Below the pieces are notes generated by a model, which saw nothing but the letters and a program-made list of their open reading frames with translations, did not search any database and was not told the DNA's origin. A DNA stretch of 12,626 bases. Source: Baffinella frigidus. Lineage: Eukaryota; Cryptophyceae; Cryptomonadales; Baffinellaceae. This document shows, piece after piece, positions 1-6,716 of the stretch. Each line of letters begins with the position of its first letter. Position 1 is the stretch's first letter. The stretch is from contig MU647240.1 in assembly GCA_026770585.1 (NCBI GenBank), positions 28,570-41,195 of the forward strand. The letters are read 5' to 3'. The position numbers were made by a program, and so were the translations under genes.

Positions 1-84
1 AACCATAAACCATATACCCTGAACCATAAACCATATACCCTGAACCATAAACCATATACCCTGAACCATAAACCATATACCCTG
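1..84. repeat. 21-bp tandem repeat (3 x 7-bp higher-order unit)
   Basis: Four identical head-to-tail 21-bp copies, at 1, 22, 43 and 64, and the start of a fifth at 85. Each unit divides into three heptamers, AACCATA, AACCATA and TACCCTG, in the same 7-bp register as the satellite that follows. It runs off the left edge of the window, so the full array size is unknown. Confidence 0.95.
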
Positions 85-284
85 AACCATAAACCGTCAA
101 CCACTAACCATAACCCATAACCGATAACCCATAACCCATATCCCATAACCCATAACCCATAACCCATAACCCATAACCCATAACCCATAACCCATAACCC
201 ATAACCCACAAACCATAACCCATAACCTATAACCCATAACCCATAACCCATAACCCATAACCCATAACCCACAACCCATAACCG
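85..284. repeat. 7-bp satellite, ACCCATA-type heptamers
   Basis: About 28 consecutive heptamers, mostly ACCCATA with variants such as ACCGATA, TCCCATA and ACCCACA, continue in register from the 21-bp array. The unit has the length and most bases of the plant/algal telomere heptamer (CCCTAAA) with the T and an A exchanged, so it resembles a degenerate or variant telomere-type satellite. That origin is inference. Long open frames through it arise only because 21 bp equals seven codons. Confidence 0.9.
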
Positions 285-325
285 CCACCCCCTAGGACCG
301 TACAGTAGGCCTATGTCCAGGGCCG
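282..325. repeat. Fragment of a CCTAGG-core MITE
   Basis: This stretch matches the interior of the element at 3691-3802 (CCCC-TAGGAC, TACAGTA, GGCCTATGTC-AGGG). It stops exactly where the 105-bp element starts at 326, which suggests an older element truncated by a later insertion or rearrangement. Confidence 0.5.
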
Positions 326-430
326 TATCCCTTAAGTGGCCAGTAGGCGCATACGCCCTACCGTAGAGCCCCATGACCTGCCTAGGACCTCTTGGCGGTC
401 AAATTTGACCGCATGGCCACTTGAGGGATA
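326..430 (+). mobile_element. 105-bp MITE-like element, TATCCC family copy 1
   Basis: Terminal inverted repeats TATCCCTTAAGTGGCC (left) and GGCCACTTGAGGGATA (right) bound exactly 105 bp. The interior holds CGCCCTACCGTAG, CCTAGGACCTC and a short AAATTT palindrome. Ends in TA..TA fit a TA target-site duplication, as in Tc1/mariner-related Stowaway-type MITEs. It encodes nothing. Confidence 0.8.
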
Positions 431-484
431 GGAGTTGATCCGTCGGCCCTTTCCGTGGGGTAGAACCCTCCCACACGAGGCTGA

Positions 485-600
485 TCCATTGCTCACTTTA
501 AAACCCAGGAGCTATACAAGTGCAGCAGTGTGTAGTAACTTTCATACGGTTGGTCACGTGTCCGCCGCTCAAAGCGGTCGACACGTGACCAACTCCACAC
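485..600. repeat. Dispersed repeat with TGTAGTAA motif and 13-bp hairpin
   Basis: It aligns with 8945-9075: a TTTAAAAC block, then TACAAGTG, then GTGTGTAGTAA-TTTCA, then a hairpin ending in a CGTGACCAA motif. Here the hairpin stem is GTTGGTCACGTGT (549-561) against ACACGTGACCAAC (581-593), with a further small stem inside. The two copies keep the hairpin although its sequence differs, which suggests the structure belongs to the element. Confidence 0.6.
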
Positions 601-642
601 AACCCGCCTACTGCCGACAACAGGGCTGGGAAAACACTCCAG

Positions 643-775
643 CCTTAATGAGTTGAGCCAGTATCATGAATCATGAGTTTGTTAATGAGTTGAGCCTTAA
701 TGAGCCAAATCCCATGGTTTTGAGAATCCTTAATGAGTTGAGTTGAGCCGTTGGCTCATTAAGGCTCATAAGGCT
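643..775. repeat. TTAATGAGTTGAGCC repeats with 18-bp inverted repeat
   Basis: Three direct copies of a TTAATGAGTTGAGCC-type unit lie at about 643, 681 and 728 (the last expanded to GAGTTGAGTTGAG). A perfect 18-bp inverted repeat TGAGCCTTAATGAGCCAA pairs 691-708 with 751-768. No coding potential was seen. Confidence 0.75.
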
Positions 776-846
776 CAATAAGAAAAAGGGCCGACAGGTA
801 AAAAGGGTGCTGGGGTAGCCGGGGGTTCGATCCGTGGGGTACCTTC

Positions 847-973
847 ATCCGGGAACAAGTATTTTTCTTTTGAAAAATCTGCACGAGATTTACTACACAA
901 TTGCTTCAGACGTGACCCGTTGTGTAGTAATTTTCATTGCCAGCTTTTAAAAGAAAAATACTTGTTCCCGGAT
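847..973. mobile_element. Foldback MITE, TCCGGGAA family copy 1
   Basis: Long inverted arms: ATCCGGGAACAAGTATTTTT on the left (847-866) and its complement ending in TTCCCGGAT on the right. The centre contains TACTACACAA (inverted) and TGTAGTAATTTTC (923-935). It shares ends and inner motif with the elements at 10315-10452 and 11626-11790. Confidence 0.8.
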
Positions 974-1006
974 TAACCTGCCCAGTACCTGGTCGCAGGA
1001 TTCACG

Positions 1007-1058
1007 GTTTAGGGGCTTAGGGTTTATGGCTCAGGGTTGAAGGTTTACACCCTAAACC
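1007..1058. repeat. Interstitial telomere-type repeats, inverted
   Basis: GGTTTAGGG (1007-1015), then TTAGGGTTTA, and a facing CCCTAAACC (1050-1058). These are plant-type telomere heptamers in both orientations within about 50 bp, as expected of a healed break or fused telomere remnant, though so few units could also be chance. Confidence 0.55.
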
Positions 1059-1089
1059 GCGGTGTCTCTGCACACATCGTGGCGTGTCG

Positions 1090-1250
1090 CAGGCTTATCT
1101 CAGAAAAGGGATTTTAGGATCCGTTTTCTCAAGTCAATTCCCATACAAATTCGTCAACTTATTCTTTTCTCCACGCATGAGTTGACATGTTTGAAGGGGA
1201 ATTGACTTAAGAAAATGGATTCTAAAATCCCTTTTCTGTGATAAAGGCTG
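1090..1250. mobile_element. 161-bp MITE with ~50-bp inverted arms
   Basis: The left arm reads TATCTCAGAAAAGGGATTTT then GGATCCGTTTTCTCAAGTCA; the right arm (about 1200-1250) is its complement with few mismatches. Internal TA..TA ends at 1096 and 1243 fit a TA target. The loop carries GTCAACTT and GAGTTGAC. No gene inside. Confidence 0.8.
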
Positions 1251-1513
1251 TGGGGAACTCCGCACGCCCTGCCGGGTGTGTGGCCACGCGACGATGACTT
1301 GTGTATCAAATTGGCCAGTTTTCAAAGTCAACTCGCCCACAAATCTGTCAACTTTGCGCGGATCCCGAACAAGAATGCTTCCAGTAGTGCAGGAATGATA
1401 GAAAGACGGGTCGGATTTGGTACATAGGTTGTCGTCGCGTGGGGAGACATTGCAGCGCCACCTTCCTCGTTTCGATTGCTCCGAGTGCTTTGACCTGGTA
1501 CAGGATACCTCAG

Positions 1514-1615
1514 ATCCCTTAAGTGACCAGGCCTCCAAATTTGGGGGCCTGAGGTCCTAGGCTGGTCCTAGGGCCCTACGGTAGGGCGTATGAGCCTACT
1601 GGTCACTTAAGGGAT
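1514..1615 (-). mobile_element. TATCCC-family MITE, copy 2 (inverted)
   Basis: Ends ATCCCTTAAGTGACCAG and CTGGTCACTTAAGGGAT. Interior GGTCCTAGG then CCCTACGGTAGGGCGTAT is the reverse orientation relative to copy 1. One of four elements of about 105 bp. Confidence 0.8.
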
Positions 1616-1701
1616 ACAAGAACCCGTAGCTTACGAATACGGAACGGACTCGACCCCTGCGTGTCTTTAACTTAGTGCCAGATGGTTGACTAAATCTCGC
1701 G

Positions 1702-1736
1702 TAGTCAACCCGCTGGGTGACTAGTCAACCCGCTGG
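1702..1736 (+). repeat. 15-bp direct repeat
   Basis: TAGTCAACCCGCTGG occurs at 1702-1716 and again at 1722-1736, exact, with a 5-bp gap. An imperfect inverted GTTGACTA precedes it at 1685. No function is proposed. Confidence 0.8.
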
Positions 1737-1800
1737 TACTAATTCAGGAGGACGATAACAGACCGACCCTCGAGCAAGGGTGTTACTGGCGAGGTATCCC

Positions 1801-1905
1801 TATCCCTTAAGTGCCCATGCCCTCAAATTTGTAGGCCAAGAGGTCCTAGGCAGGTCCTAGGGTCCTACGGTAGGGCGCATAAGCCTACTGGCTACTTAAG
1901 GGATA
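1801..1905 (-). mobile_element. TATCCC-family MITE, copy 3 (inverted)
   Basis: Exactly 105 bp between TATCCCTTAAGTGCCCATG and CTACTTAAGGGATA. The interior has AAATTT, GGTCCTAGG twice, then CCTACGGTAGGGCGCAT. Same orientation as copy 2 and opposite to copies 1 and 4. Confidence 0.85.
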
Positions 1906-1942
1906 AATGTAGACGTGTGGGGAGCAAGCGTGAGGCGTGGAA

Positions 1943-2064
1943 GAGTCATGCGAGCCCCACCCTGGGCGATCCTAGCGCCCTTGGCATGGGCCTACTGTAG
2001 GGTGCTAGAGGGAGGCGGTTTCGGATGAGCGAGGTACCCCTGGAGTCATGTGAGCCCCACCCTG
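1943..2064. mobile_element. Half MITE bounded by 22-bp direct repeats
   Basis: A 22-bp sequence beginning GAGTCATG and ending CCCCACCCTG occurs at 1943-1964 and 2043-2064 with one mismatch, exactly 100 bp apart. Between them lie CCTAG-core sequence and a right end (GGCGGTTTC-GATGAGCGAG, GTACCCCTG) like that of the 2171-2293 family. The matching left end is missing. The direct repeats are too long for a usual target-site duplication; replication slippage or recombination is possible. Confidence 0.6.
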
Positions 2065-2133
2065 ACAGGAAGGGCGCACACTCTTTCGAGTTCGGGCGGC
2101 GGCAACCGGCCGGGGCCGTCTACTTCGAAGTCG

Positions 2134-2385
2134 CCCTCGAGCCGTGAAAAAGAGGCGCATGTCTAATGTCTACAGGTGTACCTCGCTCATGAGAAACCGC
2201 CGCCTCCTAGGACTCTACATGTATGCCCATGCCTAGGGCCCTGTGGTGGCCCTAGGGGGGGGGGCAGTTTCTTATGAGCAAGGTAACCCTGTACATAAAT
2301 GACTTCTTCTCTCCCCCGAGGCGGGCCCGTCCAGGATTCCGTCCTCACAGTGAAGCGGCCGTGGCGTCTCCCTCGAGCCGTGAAA
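2134..2385 (+). repeat. 16-bp direct repeats flanking a MITE
   Basis: CCCTCGAGCCGTGAAA occurs exactly at 2134-2149 and 2370-2385, on either side of the element at 2171-2293. Both sit in GC-rich DNA. It may mark a local duplication. Confidence 0.6.
2171..2293 (+). mobile_element. TACAGG/CTCGCTCAT-family MITE, copy 1
   Basis: Left end TACAGGTGTACCTCGCTCAT, then GAGAAACCGCC. Right end has GTTTCTTATGAGCAAGGTAA, then CCCTGTA. The interior holds CTCCTAGGACTCTACATG and CCTAGGGCCCTG, followed by a run of ten G (2255-2264). TA..TA ends fit a TA target. Noncoding. Confidence 0.8.
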
Positions 2386-2454
2386 TGCCTCAAGCTCCAT
2401 CCTCGATTTGATCCGCTTCGTCCCACCTCTCCCCCTGGCTCCATACCGCTGGCG

Positions 2455-2559
2455 TATCCCTCAAGTGCCCAGTAGGCTCATATGCCCTACGGTAGGGCCC
2501 TAGGACCTGCCTAGGACCTCTAGGCCCTCAAATTTGTGGGCATGGCCACTTATGGGATA
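2455..2559 (+). mobile_element. TATCCC-family MITE, copy 4
   Basis: Exactly 105 bp between TATCCCTCAAGTGCCCAGTA and GGCCACTTATGGGATA. Interior ATGCCCTACGGTAGGGCCCT then GCCTAGGACCTC and AAATTT. Same orientation as copy 1. Confidence 0.85.
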
Positions 2560-2626
2560 TATATCATATGTCAACTTAATAAACCTCGCCTTGCCCCCTA
2601 AGGCGCCTGTGGCTTCGCTTACCTGA

Positions 2627-2639
2627 GGGGGGGGGGGGG
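2627..2639 (+). repeat. Poly-G run (13 G)
   Basis: Thirteen consecutive G at the edge of the 34-bp inverted repeat. Together with the runs at 2255-2264 and near 4108-4117 these homopolymers sit inside or beside MITE-like elements and are likely to vary in length. Confidence 0.9.
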
Positions 2640-2697
2640 TGAGGACCGGGTCCTGGACGGGCCCGCCTCGGGTAAAAGGGCTCCAAGGGTGAGCGCC

Positions 2698-2972
2698 TAT
2701 CCCTTATGTGCCTGGGTCATCCTGAGATGACAAAAGGCTCAAATGTCAACTTTGGCATTTTCTAATTAGGCCGCCTCTTGATGGAAAATTATGAAAAAAA
2801 CACCAGCTTGTCAGGCTCGCTAAGCTGAACAAATTGAGTGATTGGTGCTCAACGAATTGAGAAATTCCTGATTTATGAGACCCGGAAAACCGTCCTCCGC
2901 TAAATTGGAATCCCTAGACCTGATTCCTGCTAAAAAAAATGATCACGTACCTTTTTCGGCAGATAAGGGATA
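2698..2972. mobile_element. Long (275-bp) relative of the TATCCC family
   Basis: TATCCCTTATGTGCC at the left and GGCAGATAAGGGATA at the right form a 15-bp terminal inverted repeat with one mismatch, nearly the same as the 105-bp family ends. The interior is AT-richer and lacks the CCTAGG core (it has TGTCAACTT near 2742). It may be a less deleted relative. No transposase-like reading frame is present. Confidence 0.55.
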
Positions 2973-3690
2973 AGTACAATGGTATAAGGATAGTTGAAAG
3001 GAATCTTGTCAGGGAATCATCAGAGATTCAGAGGGGGGGTCGCTGCAAAGCCAGTGCTAGCAGCAGCCTCTTTCTGGCAGGGCTCGAATTGTTCTGAGAA
3101 GTAGGTATGGCGGGCATTGGGCACGGATCAGACAGTTCGGAGTGTGCCAGAGAAACCGTGATATCACTACCGTCGCCGTTACGTTACCTTAATTGAGTAA
3201 CTGCCTGTGAGCCTCGGTCAGACAGGTAGCGAGCCTGGGCCATGGGCCAGGTCGCGAGCCTCTAGTTGACTGATGTGAAAGGTCTCACTGCCGGGCTGCC
3301 GGATTTAGCCAACTGTCCGAAATCTTTCCCCCCTCGTCCGATCTCGCGCCATGCTTGACGCCTGGGGCGGACGAGGGTGCCGGCGGTCCCCGACAGGGGC
3401 CCCATGCCAGAACGAACTGCTATGTGCTGCGTGTTGGCGCCCGCTTGCTCGGCGCTGGCCGCCGCCGCTGCGCGCGGCCGGTGGGACGCAGGCGCTCTGC
3501 GAATCATGTGGGGGGCGTGTGCTGTGCGCTCGCCCGCTTACTATGGCGGCATAGTTCGGAGGATCTGAACTATGGCCGCATAGTTACGGTGGCATGCTGC
3601 CCGTTTCCAAATGGTCCTTCGGCCTAGTGGCTGAGTAGACTGAAACAGTGGTGCACATATATACATGGATACCAACTCTCGTCTACATGT
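2973..3690. other. Gene-free stretch with two hairpins in GC-rich DNA
   Basis: No gene is recognised. 3340-3520 is strongly GC-rich and gives short open frames on several frames of both strands, none with a recognisable motif. Two inverted repeats stand out: CCCTCGTCCG (3331-3340) with CGGACGAGGG (3368-3377), and ACTATGGCGGCATAGTTC (about 3540-3557) facing GAACTATGGCCGCATAGT (about 3567-3584). A CpG-rich exon of an unknown gene cannot be excluded. Confidence 0.5.
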
Positions 3691-3802
3691 GCAGGGGTAC
3701 CTCGCTCATGAGAAACAGCCTCCCCCCAGGACTCTACAGTACATGTAGGCCTATGTCTAGGGTCCTGCGGTGGCAGTCTCTTATGAGCGAGGTACCCCCT
3801 GC
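3691..3802 (+). mobile_element. CTCGCTCAT-family MITE, copy 2
   Basis: GCAGGGGTACCTCGCTCATG, then AGAAACAGCC, faces CAGTCTCTTATGAGCGAGGT, then ACCCCCTGC. Interior CCCAGGACTCTACAGT, TAGGCCTATGTC-AGGGTCC. The ends here are GC..GC rather than TA..TA. It abuts the next copy directly. Confidence 0.75.
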
Positions 3803-3905
3803 AAAAGAAAGCGCCTCCTCCTAAGACCCTACGGTAGGCCTATTCCTAGGGTCCTAAGGGAGTCCCTAGTGGGGGAGCGTTTTTCTTGGGCGAGGTACCC
3901 CTGTA
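3803..3905 (+). mobile_element. CTCGCTCAT-family MITE, copy 3 (decayed left end)
   Basis: The right end GCGTTTTTCTTGGGCGAGGT, then ACCCCTGTA, is clear. On the left only AAGAAAGCGCCTCCTCCTAAG is recognisable. Interior ACCCTACGGTAGGCC and TTCCTAGGGTCCT. Directly adjacent to copy 2, with which it may share the GGTACCCC block. Confidence 0.6.
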
Positions 3906-4023
3906 CCCGTGTACAGCTTCGCTGGAGTTGAATTTCTCTTGCCGGTGCATGCTGGGCACCGATGAGATTGTTTTGCTTTACACCGGCCTTTCTCTGGCGC
4001 CTCTCCTAACTGTTATTAGACGT

Positions 4024-4140
4024 CTACATGGGTGCCTCGCTCATAAGAAACCGCCCCCCCCTAGGACCCTGCAGTAGGACCATGCCTAGGGCCCTATGGG
4101 GGTCCTAGGGGGGGGGGCGGTTTCTTATGAGCGAGGCGAC
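4024..4140 (+). mobile_element. CTCGCTCAT-family MITE, copy 4
   Basis: GCCTCGCTCATAAGAAACCG followed by a C run (about 4034-4060) is an almost perfect inverse of the G run plus CGGTTTCTTATGAGCGAGGC (about 4105-4137). The interior contains CTAGGACCCTGCAGTAGGAC and CCTAGGGCCCTATGG. The best-paired member of this family in the window. Confidence 0.85.
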
Positions 4141-4335
4141 AGCAGACGCAAACTCATCAGAATCGCAATTCCGACCGTGCAGTAGGACCTACCGGTAGCC
4201 AGATGTACCGGTACTATGCTCCTGGCATCACCGATGCCTGATGCCGCATCAAGGCGAAGCAAGGGGAGAGATTAACTTTCCCATGGGCGAAGGGACCATG
4301 CTGGACGCAGCCGTCAAAAAACTAAGGAAGACACG

Positions 4336-4996
4336 AAGGTGCAAGATCCCGTGGGGGCGTAAAGACCTCGAAAAATAGTCTTTACTACCGGACGTGTTAA
4401 CCAATAGAAGGGCGCGTCGTTTTGCGTTTTGGAGGAAACGCCCCCAAAGATCGCTGGAGAGGTGTGTCGGTTGGACGTTCCCCCAATTCAAGTTTTTTGT
4501 TTGTAAAAATTGTCCAACAAAAAGAACGACATGTTTGAAAAACAGTCGTTGGGTGTAGTAAATCCACGGTAACTTGCGGGATGGAGGGTCCGTGTACTTT
4601 TTTTGAGGAAAACGGGTCTATCTATTTTCAGTCAACCCATCATGACCGTGTGAGAAACTCAATTCAGAGACTGAAAACAGCTCGTTTGGACGCGACCACA
4701 TTTCATGAAAAACAACGGTCTTTCAATTGTCCATTTAATGAAATCTTAAGTTGATGTGCTCGTTTTGTGGTACAGATCTGTCAGCTTTTGGCATGACAGT
4801 CGTGTCTGGGTTTGCATCCATTCTTCAAGACGTGTTTACTACAAGGAACAACAGTTTTAAAGGCAGCAATCGGTCCCCTAGTCAGCACCTTTCTTCTGTG
4901 CCTCCCCCAAAACAGCACCTCCCAACACGAGCCAGCCAAGCACATCCAGCGCCCTCGCCGCCCCCGCGCCAGCACCGCCCCGCGAACGCCTCCAAG
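4336..4996 (+). repeat. Upstream arm of the inverted gene duplication, copy A
   Basis: This 5' flank of the plus-strand gene aligns, in reverse complement, with about 6717-7440 upstream of the minus-strand copy. Shared blocks include CTTTACTACC..GTGTTAA, GTGTAGTAAA, TTTCAGTCAAC, TTTGGACGCGAC, GGTCTTTCAATT, AAATCTTAAGTTGA, CTGTCAGCTTTTGGC and CAGCAATCGGTCCCC. Similarity is patchy until about 4915, then becomes nearly perfect. The shared blocks probably include promoter and 5' untranslated sequence; no TATA box was assigned. Confidence 0.75.
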
Positions 4997-5737
4997 ATGG
5001 TCTCCAACATGACCAGCATCGCAGCCCACGAGCTTCCCGCCGCGCGCGCGCCGCGCTCCTGCCTCAAGCGCGCACGATCCGACGAGGACATGATTGTTGA
5101 CGGCGTGATGACCACTACCATCAAGAGCGCTTCCCCGCCCGCGCGCCGCGCGCGCCTCGCCTACTCCATCTCGGTCGGCTTCGTGCGCGACGTCTACGCC
5201 GACGAGGCCCACGAACCGGAGCACGCGCCGCGCAACGCGGGCGAGGACACCGCGACGCGTCGCTCAGGGTGGGTTGATGACTACGAAGAGGTCGACACGA
5301 TGGCCGTGCACGATGGGCCCCTTCCCTCGTCGGTCATCCTCAGCATGCTCGTCCAGGCCATCACCGCGAGCTCAGACCCCGCCGCCATCATCCCCATCCT
5401 CTCCATCCTCTGCCAGCACCGCTCCGTGCAGCTCTTCACAAGCATCGAAGAACGCATCAACACGATCAAACGGCGCATCGAAGCGCGCGGCTCCGCCTCC
5501 CTCCTCCCCTCCAACGTCACCCTCGAGACTCAGTCGGTCGTGCTCCTCAACTTCCTCCTCGAGAGCGTCGCCCAAGCCTCGCTCCTCATCCCGTGCCTGC
5601 CGCCGATCTCCACCATTGCCCCGATGGAAGCTTCCGTCCCGGCCGACGAAGACCTTCTGGCCGCAAGCTGCGTGGGCGAGCTGATCCAGGACACCCTGAT
5701 GGACGTCGTCCCCGTCTGCACGCAGATGCCGTGCTAG
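4997..5737 (+). CDS. Unrecognised 246-residue protein, copy A
   Basis: The family is not recognised and no function is assigned. The start chosen is the ATG at 4997 (context AAGATGG), the first at which this copy and the minus-strand copy align codon for codon to the stop. The open frame continues upstream, and a possible splice acceptor (AAAACAG before 4915) leaves an earlier start possible. Visible features are an N-terminal basic pair of patches, KRAR at residues 24-27 and RRAR at 50-53 (possible nuclear signals), an acidic linker at about 65-106 with WVDDYEEVD, then mostly hydrophobic, probably helical segments at about 110-160 and 178-200, and an acidic helix at about 216-240. There is no signal peptide. 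RRARLAYSISV is loosely like PP1-docking RVxF contexts, which is weak. Codons are strongly GC-ending, unlike the surrounding DNA. The two copies differ at 12 of 246 residues with no indels. Confidence 0.8.
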   Translation: MVSNMTSIAAHELPAARAPRSCLKRARSDEDMIVDGVMTTTIKSASPPARRARLAYSISVGFVRDVYADEAHEPEHAPRNAGEDTATRRSGWVDDYEEVDTMAVHDGPLPSSVILSMLVQAITASSDPAAIIPILSILCQHRSVQLFTSIEERINTIKRRIEARGSASLLPSNVTLETQSVVLLNFLLESVAQASLLIPCLPPISTIAPMEASVPADEDLLAASCVGELIQDTLMDVVPVCTQMPC

Positions 5738-5770
5738 TGCACCGCGCGAGAGGCTCGTGCGCCGAGTGTA

Positions 5771-5776
5771 AATAAA
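5771..5776 (+). promoter_or_regulatory. Poly(A) signal of copy A
   Basis: AATAAA 34 bp after the stop codon, inside GTGTAAATAAACGAATA, which is kept identically in the convergent copy. The near-identical arm ends just after it. Confidence 0.65.
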
Positions 5777-5784
5777 CGAATACT

Positions 5785-5932
5785 GGCGAGGGGGGTGCGC
5801 GCGCAGCTCGCGGGTTGCGGTGGGCGGGACGCGCTGCATGGGATGGCGTGGCGCGTGCGCGGGATCGCATGCCTCAGGAGCGCGCGTGCGCGCGCGCGAC
5901 GTGGAACAAGGAAGACGGAGAGAGTTGGGTTA
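5785..5932. other. GC-rich spacer at the centre of the gene palindrome
   Basis: About 148 bp of non-duplicated, very GC-rich DNA separates the arms. 5880-5899 is an alternating GCGCGCGTGCGCGCGCGCGA tract of the type that can adopt Z-DNA. The two genes converge here, so their transcripts end within this short interval or overlap in it. An unpaired spacer of this size would ease stable propagation of the palindrome. Confidence 0.7.
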
Positions 5933-5936
5933 TTCG

Positions 5937-5942
5937 TTTATT
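5937..5942 (-). promoter_or_regulatory. Poly(A) signal of copy B
   Basis: TTTATT on the plus strand (AATAAA on the minus strand) lies 33-34 bp past the stop of the minus-strand gene, in the same context as copy A. Confidence 0.65.
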
Positions 5943-5975
5943 TACACTCGGCGCACGAGTCTCTCGCGCGGTGCG

Positions 5976-6716
5976 CTAGCACGGCATCTGCGAGCAGACG
6001 GGGACGACGTCCATCAGGGTGTCCTGGATCAGCTCGCCCACACAGCTTGCGGCCAGAAGGTCTTCGTCGGCGGGGACGGAAGCTTCCATCGGGGCAATGG
6101 TGGAGATCGGCGGCAAGCACGGGATGAGGAGCGAGGCTTGGGCGACGCTCTCGAGGAGGAAATTGAGGAGCACGACCGACTGGGTCCCGAGGGTGACGTT
6201 GGAGGGGAGGAGGGAGGCGGAGCCGCGCGCTTCGATGCGTGCCTTGATCGTGTTGATGCGTTCTTCGATGCTTGTGAAGAGCTGCGCGGAGCGGTGCTGG
6301 CAGAGGATGGAGAGGATGGGGATGATGGCGGCGGGGTCTGAGCTCGCGGTGATGGCCTTGACGAGCATGCTGAGGATGAGCGACGCGGGAAGAGGCCCAT
6401 CGTGCACGGCCATCGTGTCGACCTCTTCGTAGTCATCAACCCACCCTGAGCGACGCGTCGCGGTGTCCTCGCCCGCGTTGCGCGGCGCGTGCTCCGGTTC
6501 TTGGGCCTCGTCGGCGTAGACGTCGCGCACGAAGCCGACCGAGATGGAGTAGGCGAGGCGCGCGCGGCGCGCGGGCGGGTCCGCGCTCTTGATGGTAGTG
6601 GTCATCACGCCGTCAACAATCATGTCCTCGTCGGACCGTGCGCGCTTGAGGCAGGAGCGCGGCGCGCACGCGGCGGGAAGCTCGTAGGCGGCGATGCTGG
6701 TCATGTCGGAGACCAT
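5976..6716 (-). CDS. Unrecognised 246-residue protein, copy B
   Basis: Mirror copy of the gene at 4997-5737, in convergent orientation, the same length to the codon (ATG complement at 6714-6716). By eye there are about 25 nucleotide differences over 741 bp, roughly 15 amino-acid-changing and 10 silent, giving 12 substitutions: N4D, H11Y, R17C, S46D, H72Q, S111A, V113L, Q120K, V144A, R159A, E177G and T242S. There are no frameshifts or internal stops, so both copies look functional. The KRAR and RRAR patches, the acidic linker and the C-terminal helices are all kept. The frame stays open upstream to 7007, but that N-terminal extension does not match copy A and passes through a 56-bp insertion, so it is unlikely to be coding as read. 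Function unknown. Confidence 0.8.
   Translation of the reverse strand: MVSDMTSIAAYELPAACAPRSCLKRARSDEDMIVDGVMTTTIKSADPPARRARLAYSISVGFVRDVYADEAQEPEHAPRNAGEDTATRRSGWVDDYEEVDTMAVHDGPLPASLILSMLVKAITASSDPAAIIPILSILCQHRSAQLFTSIEERINTIKARIEARGSASLLPSNVTLGTQSVVLLNFLLESVAQASLLIPCLPPISTIAPMEASVPADEDLLAASCVGELIQDTLMDVVPVCSQMPC

Larger units (their letters stand above)
2315..2672. repeat. 34-bp inverted repeat pair around a MITE
   Basis: 2315-2348 (CCCGAGGCGGGCCCGTCCAG then GA-CC-GTCCTCAC) is the inverse complement of 2639-2672 with about four mismatches. The pair encloses the TATCCC-family element at 2455-2559 and a 13-G run at 2627-2639. It may be the ends of a larger element into which the MITE jumped, or an unrelated local inversion. 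Confidence 0.65.

Noticed and set aside
97-288. Minus-strand open frame of MGYGLWV repeats
   Set aside because: It is a translation of the 7-bp satellite; 21 bp gives seven codons, so stops are avoided automatically.
824-833. GGTTCGATCC, like a tRNA B box
   Set aside because: The flanking bases do not form the five-pair T-arm stem and no acceptor stem or A box at the right distance was found.
1134-1538. 134-codon minus-strand open frame
   Set aside because: It runs across the arm of one MITE and the end of another, with no recognisable motif.
3262-3627. Several overlapping open frames in GC-rich DNA
   Set aside because: They arise on both strands from low stop-codon density; none shows a family motif or splice context that favours it.
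326-4140. Palindromic elements as transcription terminators
   Set aside because: They are dispersed copies with shared ends and no attached genes, so they are mobile elements, not terminators.
4751-4996. N-terminal extensions of the two gene copies
   Set aside because: The far upstream parts of the two open frames do not match at protein level. The last 25-30 codons before the chosen ATG do align in frame, so a spliced upstream start is left open but not called.
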